Assembly (NCBI GenBank): GCA_013396915.1
Contig: VWZL01003405.1
Span: forward strand, 350,025 to 414,024
From: Stercorarius parasiticus
Taxonomy: Eukaryota > Chordata > Aves > Charadriiformes > Stercorariidae
Direction of reading: 5' to 3'
DNA length: 64,000 nucleotides
Shown: positions 43,278 through 57,600 of the stretch, one piece after another
Layout: each line of letters begins with the position of its first letter
Position numbering within the stretch: the stretch's first letter is position 1
The notes under the pieces: model-generated
Database searches by the model: none
Seen by the model: the letters and a program-made list of their open reading frames with translations, nothing else
What the model was told of the DNA's origin: nothing
Made by a program: the position numbers and the translations under genes

Positions 43278-45654
43278 TCTTACTTGTGCCCTTCTGGCTG
43301 CAGGCACTGGCTGGGGTCAGCGCTGAGGAGGGACAAGGACTGCTCTAGACGACCTGCTCTGGGGAAGCCCCGATAAACTGTTGGCATCCCTATCTGTATC
43401 CACACTTCCCCACACAAGCTTTTGGAGGCTTTCCCAATAACCATAGGAATTTTTCTTCATTAAGAAGAGGACTTTAACTTTTTCATTCTCAGAGACCACC
43501 GAGCAAGGCCGATGTGCTGAGTGCCACAGCTAACCCACTTGGTGCTCAGGAGCCGAGGCTGCAGGGCTGCTGCTTGCACTGTGCAAGTTAAGCCACCAAA
43601 TAAAATAATTTTATTTCAGCCTATAGTATAGAATATATTTTTCCCAGAAATTCTTTCATTTTGATATTTTTCAAATAAAACACTTTGACTCTTCATTTCC
43701 AAAGAGACCCAAAGGCCAACTTGGACCATTTTTCAAAAAGACAAGAGCATAACCCCATAGTGGTTTGATTTCATATTGAAGAAGATATCAGCCTTCCAAG
43801 TTTATTTTCTAGTTTCTCTAATCCCTTTCTCCTAAATCACTATTTCAGTTTAATCCAAAACATTGAACTATAAAGGCACTTGCCTGGGGGTCCCACATTC
43901 CTTACTGTATACTGGAGACCTCATCCTTTGAGAAAAGGCTTTTCACAGTCATTTCACAGCTCTACTAACCAGCTTTTCCCTCCGCTACATACCCACCTTC
44001 CCACATATGCAGGCAAGCGCATGAAAGAAGACAAAATAAAACCAGTTCTGAACATTCACATTTGAATTTAAGTTTTAATTATGGGAAAAAGATCCTCAGG
44101 CCAAAGCAGCCTGTGGAATTTGAGCCATAATCTAAAATATAACTTGAGTTATGAAACTTGAGTGATTCACTGTATGCTTTTTCTGTCCACAACGTAGGCA
44201 TGAGAACAAGGCTTCTTTGCTACTTCTTGCCTCTGATCGCCGTACCATAATCCGACTAGTGCCAGCAGGACCCAACTCTGGGAGTTACATTCCCACCTAC
44301 AGTCACAGCTCAATGCCAAAAGAGAAAAAACCTCCATTTTTTAAACGGGGGAATCTCCTCTCCTCCATCCTTCCCAGCACACGTTATGTATGATAAAGTA
44401 CAGCTTGCACTTGAGGAACTTCTGCAAACACAGGAATAACTTTCCATATGCATAACCTATATGTTGTGCGGGTTAAATGCCTCGACCTCTAATTAAGGTC
44501 ACGTACTGGGTATTTCTCCTTGAGCCAAATGTATAGAAATTGTCTTAGTTTCTCCTCTAAAATCCTGTAAGGGAGAGAGAGGATGATCACAGAGGTGAGA
44601 TCGCTGAGGCTTTTAAGAACTGCAAAGGCCTCTTGTCCAAGTTGAGACAAGCCAAAATTTTCAGTGCAAGAACAAACACCATCAAGTCTGCTTGTTTCTA
44701 TACCATCTTTGGAGAAATTCTTGAGAACAGCAAGAATTTCCACTGCAAGCAACAGCTGCTGGACAGGGAAAAGGAGACCAAGCACCAGCTGACCTCCCAA
44801 CCAGTCTTATCGCAGTTCCTCACCATAATTCCAAGGAAAAGTTCCTTACACGCATTTTTGGGAGAGTAAGCAACTTTCTCATATTTACAAGATCACACAT
44901 CAATAAGCAGCATGCTCGACTGCACAGAAACCTACAAATTTCAACTCAATTTCTCATTTTTGCTTGGAAGACCAAGTTTTCTTTCAGCATAATCCTGCTT
45001 GGGTCAGCTGATCCTCACAGGCCCTTTAGGACAGAGACCCTGGCTAAAACCCTATAACCCCCAACCCATCTGGCAACAATTTTTGCCCATGTTGTGTGCC
45101 CATGGCCAAGATTTCACCCCATCCTTCTTCACACGGTGGAGTGGCGCCGGCTGGGCAATATGAAAGGCCAATTGTTAGTGACATGTCAAGGGACAGGCCG
45201 CGGATGTGAAAACCATACTCCATTTGTGCACGATTTTTGACCTCATCACAAAACCACAAGCTACTGCCTGGCAGACAAGCATTACATTTTCATTGACATT
45301 TAGTACCAGCCCCTTTAACTTGCTCCTCATGTGCCTCAAGCTTATCTTGCATGAAATGCTCCCCAAAGTACTAGGATAATATTTAGCCCATTGTACAAAC
45401 TGTGAATCTGCCCAACACGCTTATGGGTTGAATTGGGGCATTTGCTTCCTATCTTTTCCAGAAGTTTGGTCATACTGTACATCTACGCTACCAGACTGAG
45501 CTTGGGGAGAAACAGCAAGAACAGAACTGAAAGAAAAGTAATTAAAAAAAAAAAAGTTAGGCACTGTAGGCTAGTTTGTTGAGCAAAAACAACACGTATT
45601 TTAGGTGATGCTAGCACAAACAGATGAAAACTTCTACTGAGTGTCAAAAAGCAG

Positions 45655-45959
45655 CAAGTTTAGAGCCTGGGACCAGGCTCTTTTCAGTGGTGCCCAGTGA
45701 CAGGACAAGAGGTAAGGGGCACAAACTTGAACATAGGAAGTTCCATCTAAACATGAGGAGGAACTTCTTTACTTTGAGGGTGGCAGAGCACTGGAACAGG
45801 CTGCCCAGAGTGGTGGTGGAGTCTCTCTCTCTGGAGACATTAAAAAATCGCCTGGACGTGTTCCTGTGCAACCTGCTCTAGGTGAACCTGCTTTGTCAGG
45901 GGGATTGGACTAGATGATCTCCAGAGGCCCCTTCCAGCCCCTATCATTCTGTGATTCTG
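45655..45959 (+). mobile_element. CR1 LINE fragment: ORF2 C-terminal end plus 3' tail
   Basis: About 305 bp of a 5'-truncated CR1 copy. Recognisable CR1 pieces are GACCAGGCTCTTTTCAGTGG, GTGGCAGAGCACTGGAACAG and GGATTGGACTAGATGATCTC, ending in ATTCTGTGATTCTG. The upstream part is an open frame (to a stop at about 45881) with the familiar CR1 remnant [14 protein letters not shown]. Such fragments are often mis-predicted as small proteins in bird genomes. It lies in non-coding DNA 5' of the MRAS coding exons, antisense to the gene. Confidence 0.95.
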
Positions 45960-48900
45960 CAGGGCTGTTTCTATGACACCAGCTGCCGCTGGAGTGGCAG
46001 CACCCAGCACACACTGCTCTGCCGGGCAAGTGCCTGCTGGGTACTGTCCCCAGCACACCGCTGAAGGTCCCCTGCAGTGCCACCAAACTGCCCTAATTCC
46101 TCAGGTATTTGCTAAGCAGGGTCTTCATGCACTCTGAACCCAAAAGACACACTCATGCCTAAAGCCAGACAGCTACACGTTTCTGTCAGAGAGCAGTTAA
46201 TGCTCATGGAAATGCTCCTCCTTCTACTAGATGGCAGGTCCCATGGTCCCAACATGCAAGTGTGTAATGCAAACCCTCCGAAAGCCAAGTACATCAATCC
46301 CTCTACACCTCCACCTGCCCTGATAACCAACGCAAGATGACAGCTCATGCCTTGACGAGATTATCATCTAAACCATCCAATAAATCAAACCTTAAAAACA
46401 ACGTATGTCACCTCCTGGAAAATATTAAACACTCCCAAAGGTGTGCAGAGCTTCCGCGCTGGCTGGTTACGTTGCTATGGGCAAGTGCACAAGGCTGATT
46501 TTTATGTGTTTTTGGCAAGAGTACTGACACAGTCGTCCTTAGACAGGAGCAAGAATAAGCGTGTTTACTGGAGATTTGACTGAGAAAAAACAAAGCACAG
46601 ACGTTTTTATCTATTGTCTGAATACAAAGCAGCATGTGGTAATACGCTAACAAGCTCTGATGGTAATCACCTTACAATTTATATAGTTGTTTATTTTGAA
46701 GGAGCCAAGAGAAGGATCCATACCCTACGCAGACAAACACCGTCAGGGCTCTGGTTAAGTCACTGGAAGGAGGCTGATTTATACTGGTGTCTTCATACAC
46801 AACAGCAAGATCCGTGTCCTGACAGCACAAGCCAGTAATGCTGAGACAGACAGAAATGTGGCTACTTCTAGGGTAGGTGGTAAGGAAAAAAGAGAAATGC
46901 TGACCCAAGTGTCACTGAGGCTGAGCTTCCTCTGCAGAAAGGGTTCCTTATGGAGGCAGAATAAACTGCATAAAACCCCATTTACCTGTCTGGACATGGG
47001 GATGAAATGGAAGGGCTGAGCTATCCTCCTTGGAGCAGCCACAGAATATAAAACCACCAAAGATGAAGAAATTCAGCTTAGTTTGTGTGATTAGACCCCC
47101 AAGCCTCAACATACAACAATAATAAAATCGAGCCTAGATATTTGATATTCGATGTGCGAGCATCCCTATCCCTGGTTTCAGCTCTGCTCTCCTGGAGGCA
47201 CAGCTCCCAGGGCAAAGCCATTACAGCAGGTAAACGAGCTCAGAACCAAGCCTTGAATTTGCAGGAGAGGTTAGTGCAATTAAAGACACATGGGCTCCCT
47301 GACAGAGAAGCTCAGCATGACAGTGATTTACAGTCACCATGGCAACATCTGACACAAATTGCTTAATTCTGTTATGAAACCTCAAGAAAAGCTGCAGCAA
47401 GGTCTGTGTGGGAGCTACCAGCTCCCTCCTCCTCTGCTGCAGCTCTCCAAAACTGACAACTTTAAGGAGCCTGTGGCTGCTATAGCAATAGGCTGAGATT
47501 TAGCATATACTTAGTTATATGTACGTATGCTGACCAATTCCATCAGCCCATGGTCAAAGGAATTTGCCTATCACCGGCTTGCTTTGGTCCATGGATAGCT
47601 CTTCACATACACCCTGCCAGAGCTCTGCGTAGCTGAAGACACCAACCTCACCTGAGGCCGAGGAAGACTATCAGCGATTGAGGCTGCCAACTACTCCTAC
47701 GGTTGCAAATAATAACTCTTCCTCTAGCCACCACTCACTCGATTACGCCCTTTTACCCATCCACTTTGCAAGCATTAGCAGCTCTATGCAATGCCTCCAG
47801 GGCTGAAACTCTGCAAGATCTGAACACTTCCCTCCCTGTTCCTCTTGCAGACTGCTGGCTGCAGCCACACAACCACCACGACACACCCAGAGACGCTCGC
47901 CAGGTACCAAAATAGTTCAGCCTTTTGTGTTGCAGGCAAACCCTTGGACAGGGAGCTCCTGAGAACCCTTGAAATATGGGACATGCCCTTTTCGGAGGCA
48001 GCTGCCTCCCTTGAGTCATGCTGATCAGGACCAAATTAACTTCAGGAATTTCTCCCTTGAGTTGGCATCACTGTGTCCCAAAACTTTGAGAGCCAAAGGA
48101 CCTGTAGGTGTATGAACAACCACTGACAATTATTATTAAATGAAGATGATTAACTCTTAGCCAGGTTTCCTCCAGTCTGTGAGATTTCCTGCCTGGTCAA
48201 TGCCTCAAAAAGGACACACCAAGCAAAAGCTGGACCACATGTAAGTCTTCAGTGGGAAGTCAGCATGGAAGAGATCCATCATGTGGGAAGCCAGTGCCTG
48301 ACGCGCTTTGTAGTTCTGGCATTAAGTTGTTCGAAACCCAAGTCAAATTTCGACTCTCTGAGGTTTTCTAAAAAGGAGGATCCTGCCAGGTGAGAGTGCT
48401 CTCAACTCCCATCAGCTTCCAGGGGATCTGATGGAGCCCAGCACCTGGCAAGACCTGCACAGCAAATTACAGGCATTTCCTTTTGGAGCAGTGATCAAAG
48501 CACTATCAGATTGCTACTAAAGAGGAGGAAAAAAAAAAGTTGTAAACCAACTGTTGTTTAAAAATAAAATACTCAACCCAGTAATAAAGAGCTGCAACCG
48601 GTTGGGTTTTGAATTTGGGGGATGTGGCAGTGGATCCTGGAAGTGGCCTCATGAATTCTCCTCCAGCGCAAAAAGATGCTGTACCCCAAGGGCTGCGCTC
48701 CCTGATCTCCTCACTGGCTTCCCATCCCAGACAGACCTTTTCTCCTTTTCCACCCAAGATCGCATCGCATCCCCCACCACACAGATGCTGCTCAGATTTA
48801 CTCTAAGAGAAAGAAAATGCACCGGGGGAGTAATGAAGCACTCGAGAGTCACACAAAAGGCAGCTAAAGGCAGTAGCTGCCTGATGAATACTTGGTAGTT

Positions 48901-49079
48901 ATTTCAGGAAACATGGAATTATAGTCTGAACAAATAGTAATAATAAAAAGCCACGTCACTGGAAATTGCTTAGATGGTAGGCGGCCTCCCCCGTCTCCCC
49001 CGCTGCGAATCCTTAAGCGATAAGGAGCCCTTGCCGTAGCATTGAGCAGCAGCTTTCCCATGGCCAGGCTGGGCTCGGG

Positions 49080-49270
49080 GGCTCACTCATATTTACTTGG
49101 AAGCACGTGCTTGTCAGTGTCCTGATCTGTATGTAAATGCAGCACAGCATGCGTCAATCATATTGACAAATGTCATCCCAAACGAACTCCACTTCCCTCC
49201 CCCAGCTCCTCCTCCACCTCCCACAACAGCTCTGTTAATCTTCAGCCTGTTTCTCTCAGTGATGTAGTGC
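49080..49270. promoter_or_regulatory. Candidate enhancer-like block with palindromic sites upstream of MRAS coding exons
   Basis: AAGCACGTGCTT (49101-49112) is a 12-bp perfect palindrome centred on an E-box CACGTG. Also present are ATGTAAATGC (49131-49140, octamer-like), TCAAT/ATTGA inverted sites (49154-49166) and TGACA/TGTCA inverted sites (49164-49175), followed by a C/CT-rich run. The packing is striking, but function is inferred. Confidence 0.25.
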
Positions 49271-52200
49271 CCTTTTCAAAATACGTAAGAAGATTTCTGT
49301 CACTCTGACAAGCTAACAGTCAGATGCAGAAGCCAGATTATTATTATTTTTTTAATTAAAAAAAACACTGAAGTCAGATTTGGGTCATCTGTACAGTTAC
49401 AGCCCCGCTGCTACCAGTTTTGTAGGAGAATCCAGATATGTGACCAGAAATGCGAGATCCATTCCTATATCTCTCAGACCTCAATTAAAACTGTATGGTT
49501 GCCAGTTTAGGGGTGTCCACTGGAGGCTGATCCAAGCCTTTTGCCAAGGCGTGACCTGCGCAGTAACTGGGGCCTGAGGAAGCGGATGGCTCAGCTACTT
49601 TTACTTCCATCACTTCTTGTGTGTTTAAATCCACCAGCCCTTTCCCTACTCATTTATTTCCAAAGCTCTCGGGAGACATCAGAGGATGACAGATTCCTGT
49701 ATTACTCTTGAAAATTCTTTGCTAGTGAGGCCAGGAATGCCTCTCCTATGTTATCATGGAACCGATGAAGCTGACCTAAACATACTGTAGCAAAAAATCA
49801 GATAGCCAAGATGTTCCCCTGCCCTGCCCAGCCAGAGATAACACAACAAGAACAAATTTACCGTGGAGGAAGCGGCTTCGAATTCCAATAGCTGCCCTTC
49901 CTGCTTGCACAATCCCTGGAAATGGGCAGCTTCCCTCCTACACATCCCAGCCTGCTGACACACCAATAAAAAGACCCCAAATCCACTGCCCTGGGTGGTT
50001 TTGCTGCTCTTATGCTGCTCAACAAGGTTTCCAAAGCAATAGCCCAGTGCTGCGGCAGTGCTCGGTGTGCACCCAGATGCTCTACTGCCTGCACGTGGTC
50101 CTGCTGCTGGCGACTCAGCCAGATGTGTGTGGCACAGCCCTCCTGGCCTCAGCCAGTGCCACCTTGGGCAAGCGGAAGCGGTCCATGTGATGAATTCATG
50201 CACCGCAGCACAGAGCTGTGGGGGGATCCTGAGCAGCACCAAGAACTGTCCACCATGGACTCCAGCCTGCCTTCCCCACCATGGCCCTGCAGCCCCCCGC
50301 CAAAACAAGGGGTGCTCGACAGTATCCTGACCACGCTGTGCACTCACCCCTCCACCCAGCTCCTTGCTGGCTCATTGCGCTCTGGTCTTATGGACATCAC
50401 GCTGTGCACGGGACAGGCACGGCTGAGCCAATGCACAGACTTCATGGCACCTACAGTTGCTTTGCAGATGGTTTATGGATAGAAAGGGTACGGGGCCATC
50501 TCATTCCTGTCACCCTCCCACAAATCAATCATTACATTTGGCTCCAAGTTTCTCTTCCAGTCAGGCTCAATTTGGTATTTAATGCTTTTTACATCTCCAG
50601 TGTTGCTAGTGGATGTCTTTTGGGATGTAAATGGCTTTTTAAAGACACCCTTCCCTCCTGGCAAACACACTCTGCGTCTCTTCAGACAGCTCGAAAGAGC
50701 TGAAGGCTGCAAAGGTCCCTGGTAATAGCATTTCCACGAGGGGATAGGTGAATCCTATCAAGTCCTAGGATGATGCTCCCCCTCTTGGGGCAGAAGGTGA
50801 GAAGAGTAGGGATCTCCTGGCTATTTCCAAACCTACGCGCTCTACTGCAAATGTCCAAAACTTGACCCATGACTATGTCCTTTCCAGGCAAAAAAGAATA
50901 TTATGGAACAAAAAAAGACAGACCAGCTATTCTCTCTCTGCATTGTAGTGTTCCCTGGAATTACCTGTGACCTATGGGGCAGCGCAAATGTTTCTGCAAC
51001 ACTTCTACACCCCAGGGCACAGGGCAGGCTTGTAGGGCACTCTCAATTTTCTCAGGCTCCTGGGTTGAGGACAGTCCTCCTGGCTCCCCGCAACCCATTT
51101 GATACTCATTTACAGCTATAGAAGAGCACAGAACATGCTAGTCTGTGATGCTGGTGCTTTAGTAGAGCTTCACCATCACGGGCTTCAGAAGATGAAGGAA
51201 CAGCCATCTCCCAGTTTTAGCCAAATAGGCACCCGGCAGATGTTAGGTAGAATTTCATGGGATTCTAAATCCCAGAATCGTGCGGAAGGCTATTTTCCAG
51301 GCATTTCCCAGGTCCATGTCATTACTCTGTCACTTGGAAGACTCCAAGATCTCATCACTGGCCCAGAACCATAAGAGTCATTTTTTCCAGGCTCGTTACA
51401 GTGTCTGCCAAGAGCATGAGCCTCTTATTTACGTACAACATGCTGGGCAGGCATCTCTGTACTTGGCAAATCCAATGGGCTTGTCTGAAAGAGGAGTGTG
51501 AGGAGAGCTCGGGGCTGGGTACTGGGGTGAGGAATGGGATGGGGGTGATGCTGCGTGGCCCCCTCCTCTGTCCTACACGTGGTGACGCACAGGTCCGCGA
51601 AGCCGTGGCATCTCCACGAACCCGCCTGAGGACAGGGTGCACGTACACCACCAGCATCCCAGCCACGTGCCAGGCCAGCCCCGGCGCCTCTTCTCAGCCC
51701 TTCTCTTTGGCAAGCTGCGCAGCTCTCACCTCCCTCCCTGCTGTCCTGCTCCCTGCCAGCCTGGGCAAGCCCTCCTGATGGCAAACGCACACCTTGCCAC
51801 TCAGACCAGCAGGCAACTGGCCAAACCACCCTTGAGGAACAGAGTTTACCCATGCATGAATCAAGTCCTCCCTCCAATCGAGTGCATTCATCCTGCCAGC
51901 ACCGGAGAGAAGCATCCTGCAAGGATACCCCTTTGGAAAAGAGGTACTGGGGTCTCAGCCAGTGTTGCTCAGTACCTGCACTTTGCTGTTGGATGCTCAA
52001 GTTTCTTCTTAGGTGTCACGAGTGGACAATTCCATACGTGGGAGAACAGCAGCCTGAAATCAACGCATCTTTGAAAGCACCCTATGGGTATGTTGACCAT
52101 AGGTCACCCCTGTGGGCACCCCTCACCCCCCAGTTTCAGCACAAACCTGCATCAGGATACCCTAAGCCTGTTCCTTCTGTGCTCAATCTAAACCCTCTGC

Positions 52201-54622
52201 CTCAACTTTTAAGTTATTCAACTTACAGCCGCGTGGGAGCATATATATGCACATTCATTAACACTTCCATTATGCCCCATGGTTTGGCAGGTGGTGCTGC
52301 ATTATGGATTTAAACAGTGCCAGCAAGTGAGTCTACAGCACTTCACTCGATTAGCATGCTATGGGAAATCATCCCTCAAAAGTGTTTTGCACTGTCGTGA
52401 AGCACCTCTGATGAACGAGGCAACAGCAGGGCTCCAACCACCGCTACCTCTGTGCAATCACATCAAAATTCACTCACAACTTCAGGGAAAGACAAACCCC
52501 CTCAAAAATCAATTGCCCTTTGGGGAAGAAGAAAAAAAAAAAGGAAAAGGAATAGCAGACTATCTCCCCAGTTAAAGAAAAAGGGAGAGGCACACCCTCC
52601 ACTGCCATTGCCACAAAGCATCTTTCACACACACCAAACAAAAACATCTGCTTTTGCCCTGTAAAGTGTTTCTAGCATTCACATGGCAGAAACACACCAC
52701 ACGGTTATACTCATTTCAGCATTCAGCTTTCAAGGTGCTCAGCCTCCCAGCACCCCATCCCAAAGATGATGCCTTCTGTCGAATCATCTGGCTGGCGCTA
52801 ACAGATTTCCAGAAACTCTGCAGTCAGATTCCCTGAGGGGATGCTGTCCCGGAGGGATAAGGATCCGACCTACTGAGGAGCTCCCTCCCCACATCAATGT
52901 GGACAGCAAACACACCACTCAGTATTGGCAAAGGGGCAGATAAGGACCTTTGATGGGACAAGAGGATAAAACATTGGTTAAACACCAATGTCACCACATT
53001 GCTCATCATTTACTGGGGCTGGACACACTCATTTTTCCTTAAATGTGAGTGGTCCTACAAGCAGTTGGAGCTGCAGTGGTACAGAGAGCTGGCTCCCACA
53101 ACTGTACAGGACTTCTGCTTTACCTGGGCAATGGGAAGGGTCTTTCACAGATAAGACCACGCATAAACTCAACAAAGCAAAGCAACTGGGCAGTTTCTGA
53201 GTCTAGACTATTGAGGTCACATCAAGAGCTACTTCCAAAGAAGAATCCCTGGTCCTTGATTAGCTCTTCCAGAGCATCCTTTTGGTTCAATTACTCTGCC
53301 CTCCCGTCTGAATATGTTTCCTTGCTCAGAGTCTCCTGAGTTTCAATCCCCTACAGATCTTGGCTGAGAAGTTTCATAGAAATGTTTAGGCTCTGCCTTC
53401 AGAGTCCAGGAAGATCCGTTTTTAACTTCCGTCCACCACACAGCTGTGAAGTACAGCTATCCTGCTGCAAAGTCACAGCGGTGTCAAGACATCAAGGTCT
53501 TTTCTCAAAAATAGTGGGATGCAGCGTTGTGTTGCTCTGACCTTATGGTAGATCTCATATGCCACTCCTATGCCTGCATAGTACCATTACTTTTTAAACA
53601 GCAAGCAAAGAGCTGTTAGCCTTAGTCCTGGCAACTCAGGTAAATCTCTCATTTGCGTCATATTTTATATACCAGACTCACAGAAACAGCGAGAAATTTG
53701 CATTTGGCCCTTCTTTGAACTGATTTTTCCTAGGGGACATTCACTCCATGTAGGGGTCTTTTTCATATGCTTCAGCACATTCAAGGACACTGCAAAAATA
53801 AGATTAGAACTGAAAGACAACTATAGATATCCTTATGTTTTATCTTGACCTTGTCAGCTATAACACAACATGGGATGGTTTACCCTGATGGTGTCTTGAC
53901 ATGTTTCTGCATATAAAAATCTCTCTATTAAAAGCACAGATAGAGAAGGCATGGATTGCAGCCACTTGAAAAAAAAAAATAAATAAAGCCCCAAAGCATT
54001 AAGGGCTGGTAAGGGACAAGATTACTTTCATCCTGCCACAGCATGTTTCAATTTAACCACTGCATCTCTCAGCACTTTTGGTTCATATTCTTTCACCACA
54101 CAGAAACACAAGTTTGGTATACGCCCAACCTTAGGAAAGGGAAATGATATTTTGGGTCATCAGCTCCACCCACTGTGTCCACCCACCCCTCCACTTCACA
54201 AGGCTTTTGAAGTGCACTGGTCTCAAACAGGAGCGAAGAGCACATTACCCCGGGGTCAGGAGGGCCTGGGGAGCTGGACCGCTCCTGAGGTTGGGAGGCA
54301 TTTCGGGAGCTTGTTGGGGCTAGGAGGCTTTGTCAGCAAGTCCCTCACCTCCTGCTGCCCACGAGGACACCCTGCCCAGGACTACCTGCACCTCTGCCCC
54401 CACCATGGGCACTAGCAGGCACTTCCTCACCTCCTTCCCTAGCTCCTCACTCACTGCCTTGAAGGTGGCAGACCTCCACCTACTGCCAGAGTTCAAAAAC
54501 CCTTCACCGCTTTGGCTTAGATAACTCTTTGTCCCTTCCCACCTCTCAGCTAGACCTGTCCACATCTTTGCAAGCCTTCCCAAGCCCATGTGAACTGCAG
54601 CTACTGTTATTTTTCTCTATTA

Positions 54623-54636
54623 TTTTTTTTTTTTTT
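54623..54636. repeat. Poly-T tract
   Basis: T14 on the plus strand in otherwise unremarkable non-coding DNA. Confidence 0.8.
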
Positions 54637-57600
54637 ACCCCAAAACAGATGAGGCAATCTGACCTCCAAATCAGAGAATTGCTCCCAGTGTTTTGTGCGG
54701 CAAAAGGATTTATTCTTATGCTGCACAAAACCAAACAGATGCTTCAATGCAGGATATGCCTGAAAACAATTTTTCTGCTTTGCTTCGATGACTTAACATT
54801 TATTCCCATCTTCTTGTGAGGCTGGTATGTAAACAAGAGGGAGTGACTTGCTGTGCTCAGGAGACCTTAGCATAAGAGTTGCATTTCTCTGCCCTCCCGG
54901 ATCCAGTAAGTCGTCCTCCTGAGGTTCAAAGAGTTTCTGAAGCTCATAATTTAAAAATCCAAGGAATAAAAATGGGTTGCTGGAGATCTTTACCAACAGA
55001 AAAGTAGATTGAAAATGTTCTGTTATTTAATAATTCAAATCCCAGCTGCTTAATTAAACAGACTTGCCACATTGCAAAAAGAATAAGAAATTATATATCC
55101 CCTTAGCTAACTTTGCTGATTAATATGAAAGACTTTTCATGCTCTGCAGGCATTCAGTCCAAGTCAAAATTTTGAAGCTGGACTTAATACTCCACAGGTA
55201 AATCTCATGTAATAAAACACTTGCTGCTCACAGGACAGGGGTGATGCAGCACCTTAACAGCATCTCTGTGCCGCATGGAGCCATTCTGCAGAATGCGCAG
55301 AGGCAACGACGCTCAGCAGAGCATTTTAACAGAGAATTCAGTATCTCTTCAGACCAGACCAAACCTCAAGAAAAACAAATGGTCCACTCAGCTTCTCATG
55401 TCTGCTATTTGAAAGCACCCACAGCATGTGGAGGAAACAGAGAAGCCTGTCTCCCAGCGCTCTGTCCTTGAGCTACAAAATATTTTCTGAGGGAAGAGCT
55501 GCAAGTACTCATTCAAGTCCACCTTGTTGCTACAGCTCATCGTAACCTTTGGACTTTTCATCCAGAGTTACAATCCTTCACCGGCTACCACCAAGGTCTC
55601 TTCAGGTAGAAGCGAAGCAGGACATGCACAGGATGGGCTCAGGCGATACCTGCCGCCTTCTCCAAGGATGGTTATGTCAGATGCAGATTTGTGGCTAGGC
55701 AGGTACCTTAACAGCAAGATCATACGCTGCTCTGAGAACTATGATGACAGTACTTCATGTTACACTGTTGTTTCACAAAAACAATTCATAACAGCTTGGG
55801 GTTTTGCCAGAGCACTGGGGCATGTCTCCTCCTCCTCCAAGGCTAGCTGGGGACTCTCATCCCCACCAAACGCTAGCAGCCATCAAAGCAACCTCCAGCC
55901 TGCAGCTCGGCAGTGAGCACTCCTGAGCAAAGGGATTCCCTCAGTGATCCCCCCATTCCTGGTTCATCACCCCAACCCAAGCTCCGTGAATACCCTTGAT
56001 GACTATCTCTGGGATTGAGTGCTGGGTACCAAATAACTTCTTCCCCATGAGTCCTACTTTATAGATAGATGTCCCCCACGCAGCAAGTCTTGTATGTACA
56101 CTGGTGGCACTAATACTTCCATACCAAGTATTACACAAGACATCAGCTACATATTTTCTGAAGATCACAATCTCTACTAAATTGCCAGTTGTCTATGCAG
56201 ACCACTCAAGAGCTATCCGGGTACGTTAAGTACAGATGACAGACCCGATAACAATGTCTGGATGTGCCTGAAAGATTAAATTCCATCTGCATCCTGTTAC
56301 TTTTTATCATTTCATACCTTTTTGGAGTCTTTCTGGTGTCACAACAACCAACTGGTAAAGAGCTTGTACCACAGGCTCACAAACTTACAGAAGAAAATCC
56401 TCTAAATGCTTTTTTGGAGTGACCAGGTGCCTGGAGACATGCTACAGTGCATGTTTTAGTAGCTCTTTAAGTGGGAAGGCCAGTTCAAGTGAAAAAATGG
56501 ATAGGATTCCCACTACACCAATGTCCATTAACATCCTTTCAACTTGGGTTGGGTGGGTCTTTGTTACAGCTATTGTATATCAGACTCACCATCAGGCTTT
56601 GTGCTTCCAGCAATGCAAATAACTGATCCCTATTCAAAAGCTCTTCAGCCCCTCTTAAGATTGCAAGATGAGCATGTATTTGTTTCCACGAATCAGAACC
56701 AGCCTTGCACCATTACAGCCTTTTCTGTTTTCCAGTGTACCCTTCAAAAAGATATTGAACATGCTCAGATTGATACTGATATGACCAATTCTTAAAAAAC
56801 CAAACCAAACAACAACCAAAAGAAAACCCAGCCAAAAAGCCCCATAAACCTGAAGATTTAAGTTTAGTAATTATTTTCTGCTCACTTTGAAAACTCCTCC
56901 TCTCAAATAAGTGGGAAAAACAGAGGAGCTGCAGAGCACCTTGCTGTTACCAAATCTGCATTTTCCATGCACACTGCGCTGTCTGGGTTTGTTCAGTGAG
57001 GCCATCTCCATCCTCTGTTCTTGGACCACCCAGCAGTGAAATCCCAGTCCCAGTCCTTCCTCCACCTGCAACCGGAGCTGAGCCACGCTGGCAATCAGCC
57101 ACTTGGAAAGGTGAATTCACAGGCACTCTCAAACAGAACAGTATTTCATTAAGGAACTTTTAAATAAACAGACAAACAAAACCCAACACTTGCACTTCAT
57201 AATTAAGTGCAAGCCAACCGAATTAGTGTCAAGACATGCCATAAGCGAAGGGATCTGAGCCCTGGCATCCCTGTGTCCCTAGCAGGCTCTGAATGGAGAG
57301 CTCTGGCAGCTTGTGCTGCAGCAGACCAGAACCATGCTCCTCTTTGGGAGCACAGCTCTTGTAGAGGAGCGGGCAGAAGCTGAGACACGCCCAGACCCTG
57401 CCTGCTCCCACCCAGGGTGCAGGTACCTGCTCGTGTGGTGCTGTAGGCATGGCCTGAGAGGCACAGGGATGTCACTCTCCTGGTTGTGAGCTGAGGAGCA
57501 GTGACCCCTGCGAGGGTAAGATCTCTGCTGCAGCCCCCAGCTCAGGGAGCTCCTGCCCCAGCCCAGGAAAGTCAACAGCACTAAGCGCTCCCAGGTTTTT

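Noticed and set aside
49754..50347. 197-codon minus-strand frame
   Set aside because: Low-complexity, Cys/Gly/Ala-rich composition without a domain and overlapping frames on the other strand; consistent with chance in GC-rich DNA.
51425..52000. 191-codon minus-strand frame
   Set aside because: No known motif, and heavily overlapped by plus-strand frames of similar length.
52940..52985. GATGGGACAAGAGGAT resembling an internal CR1 segment
   Set aside because: A match of under 20 bases without flanking CR1 sequence is not sufficient.
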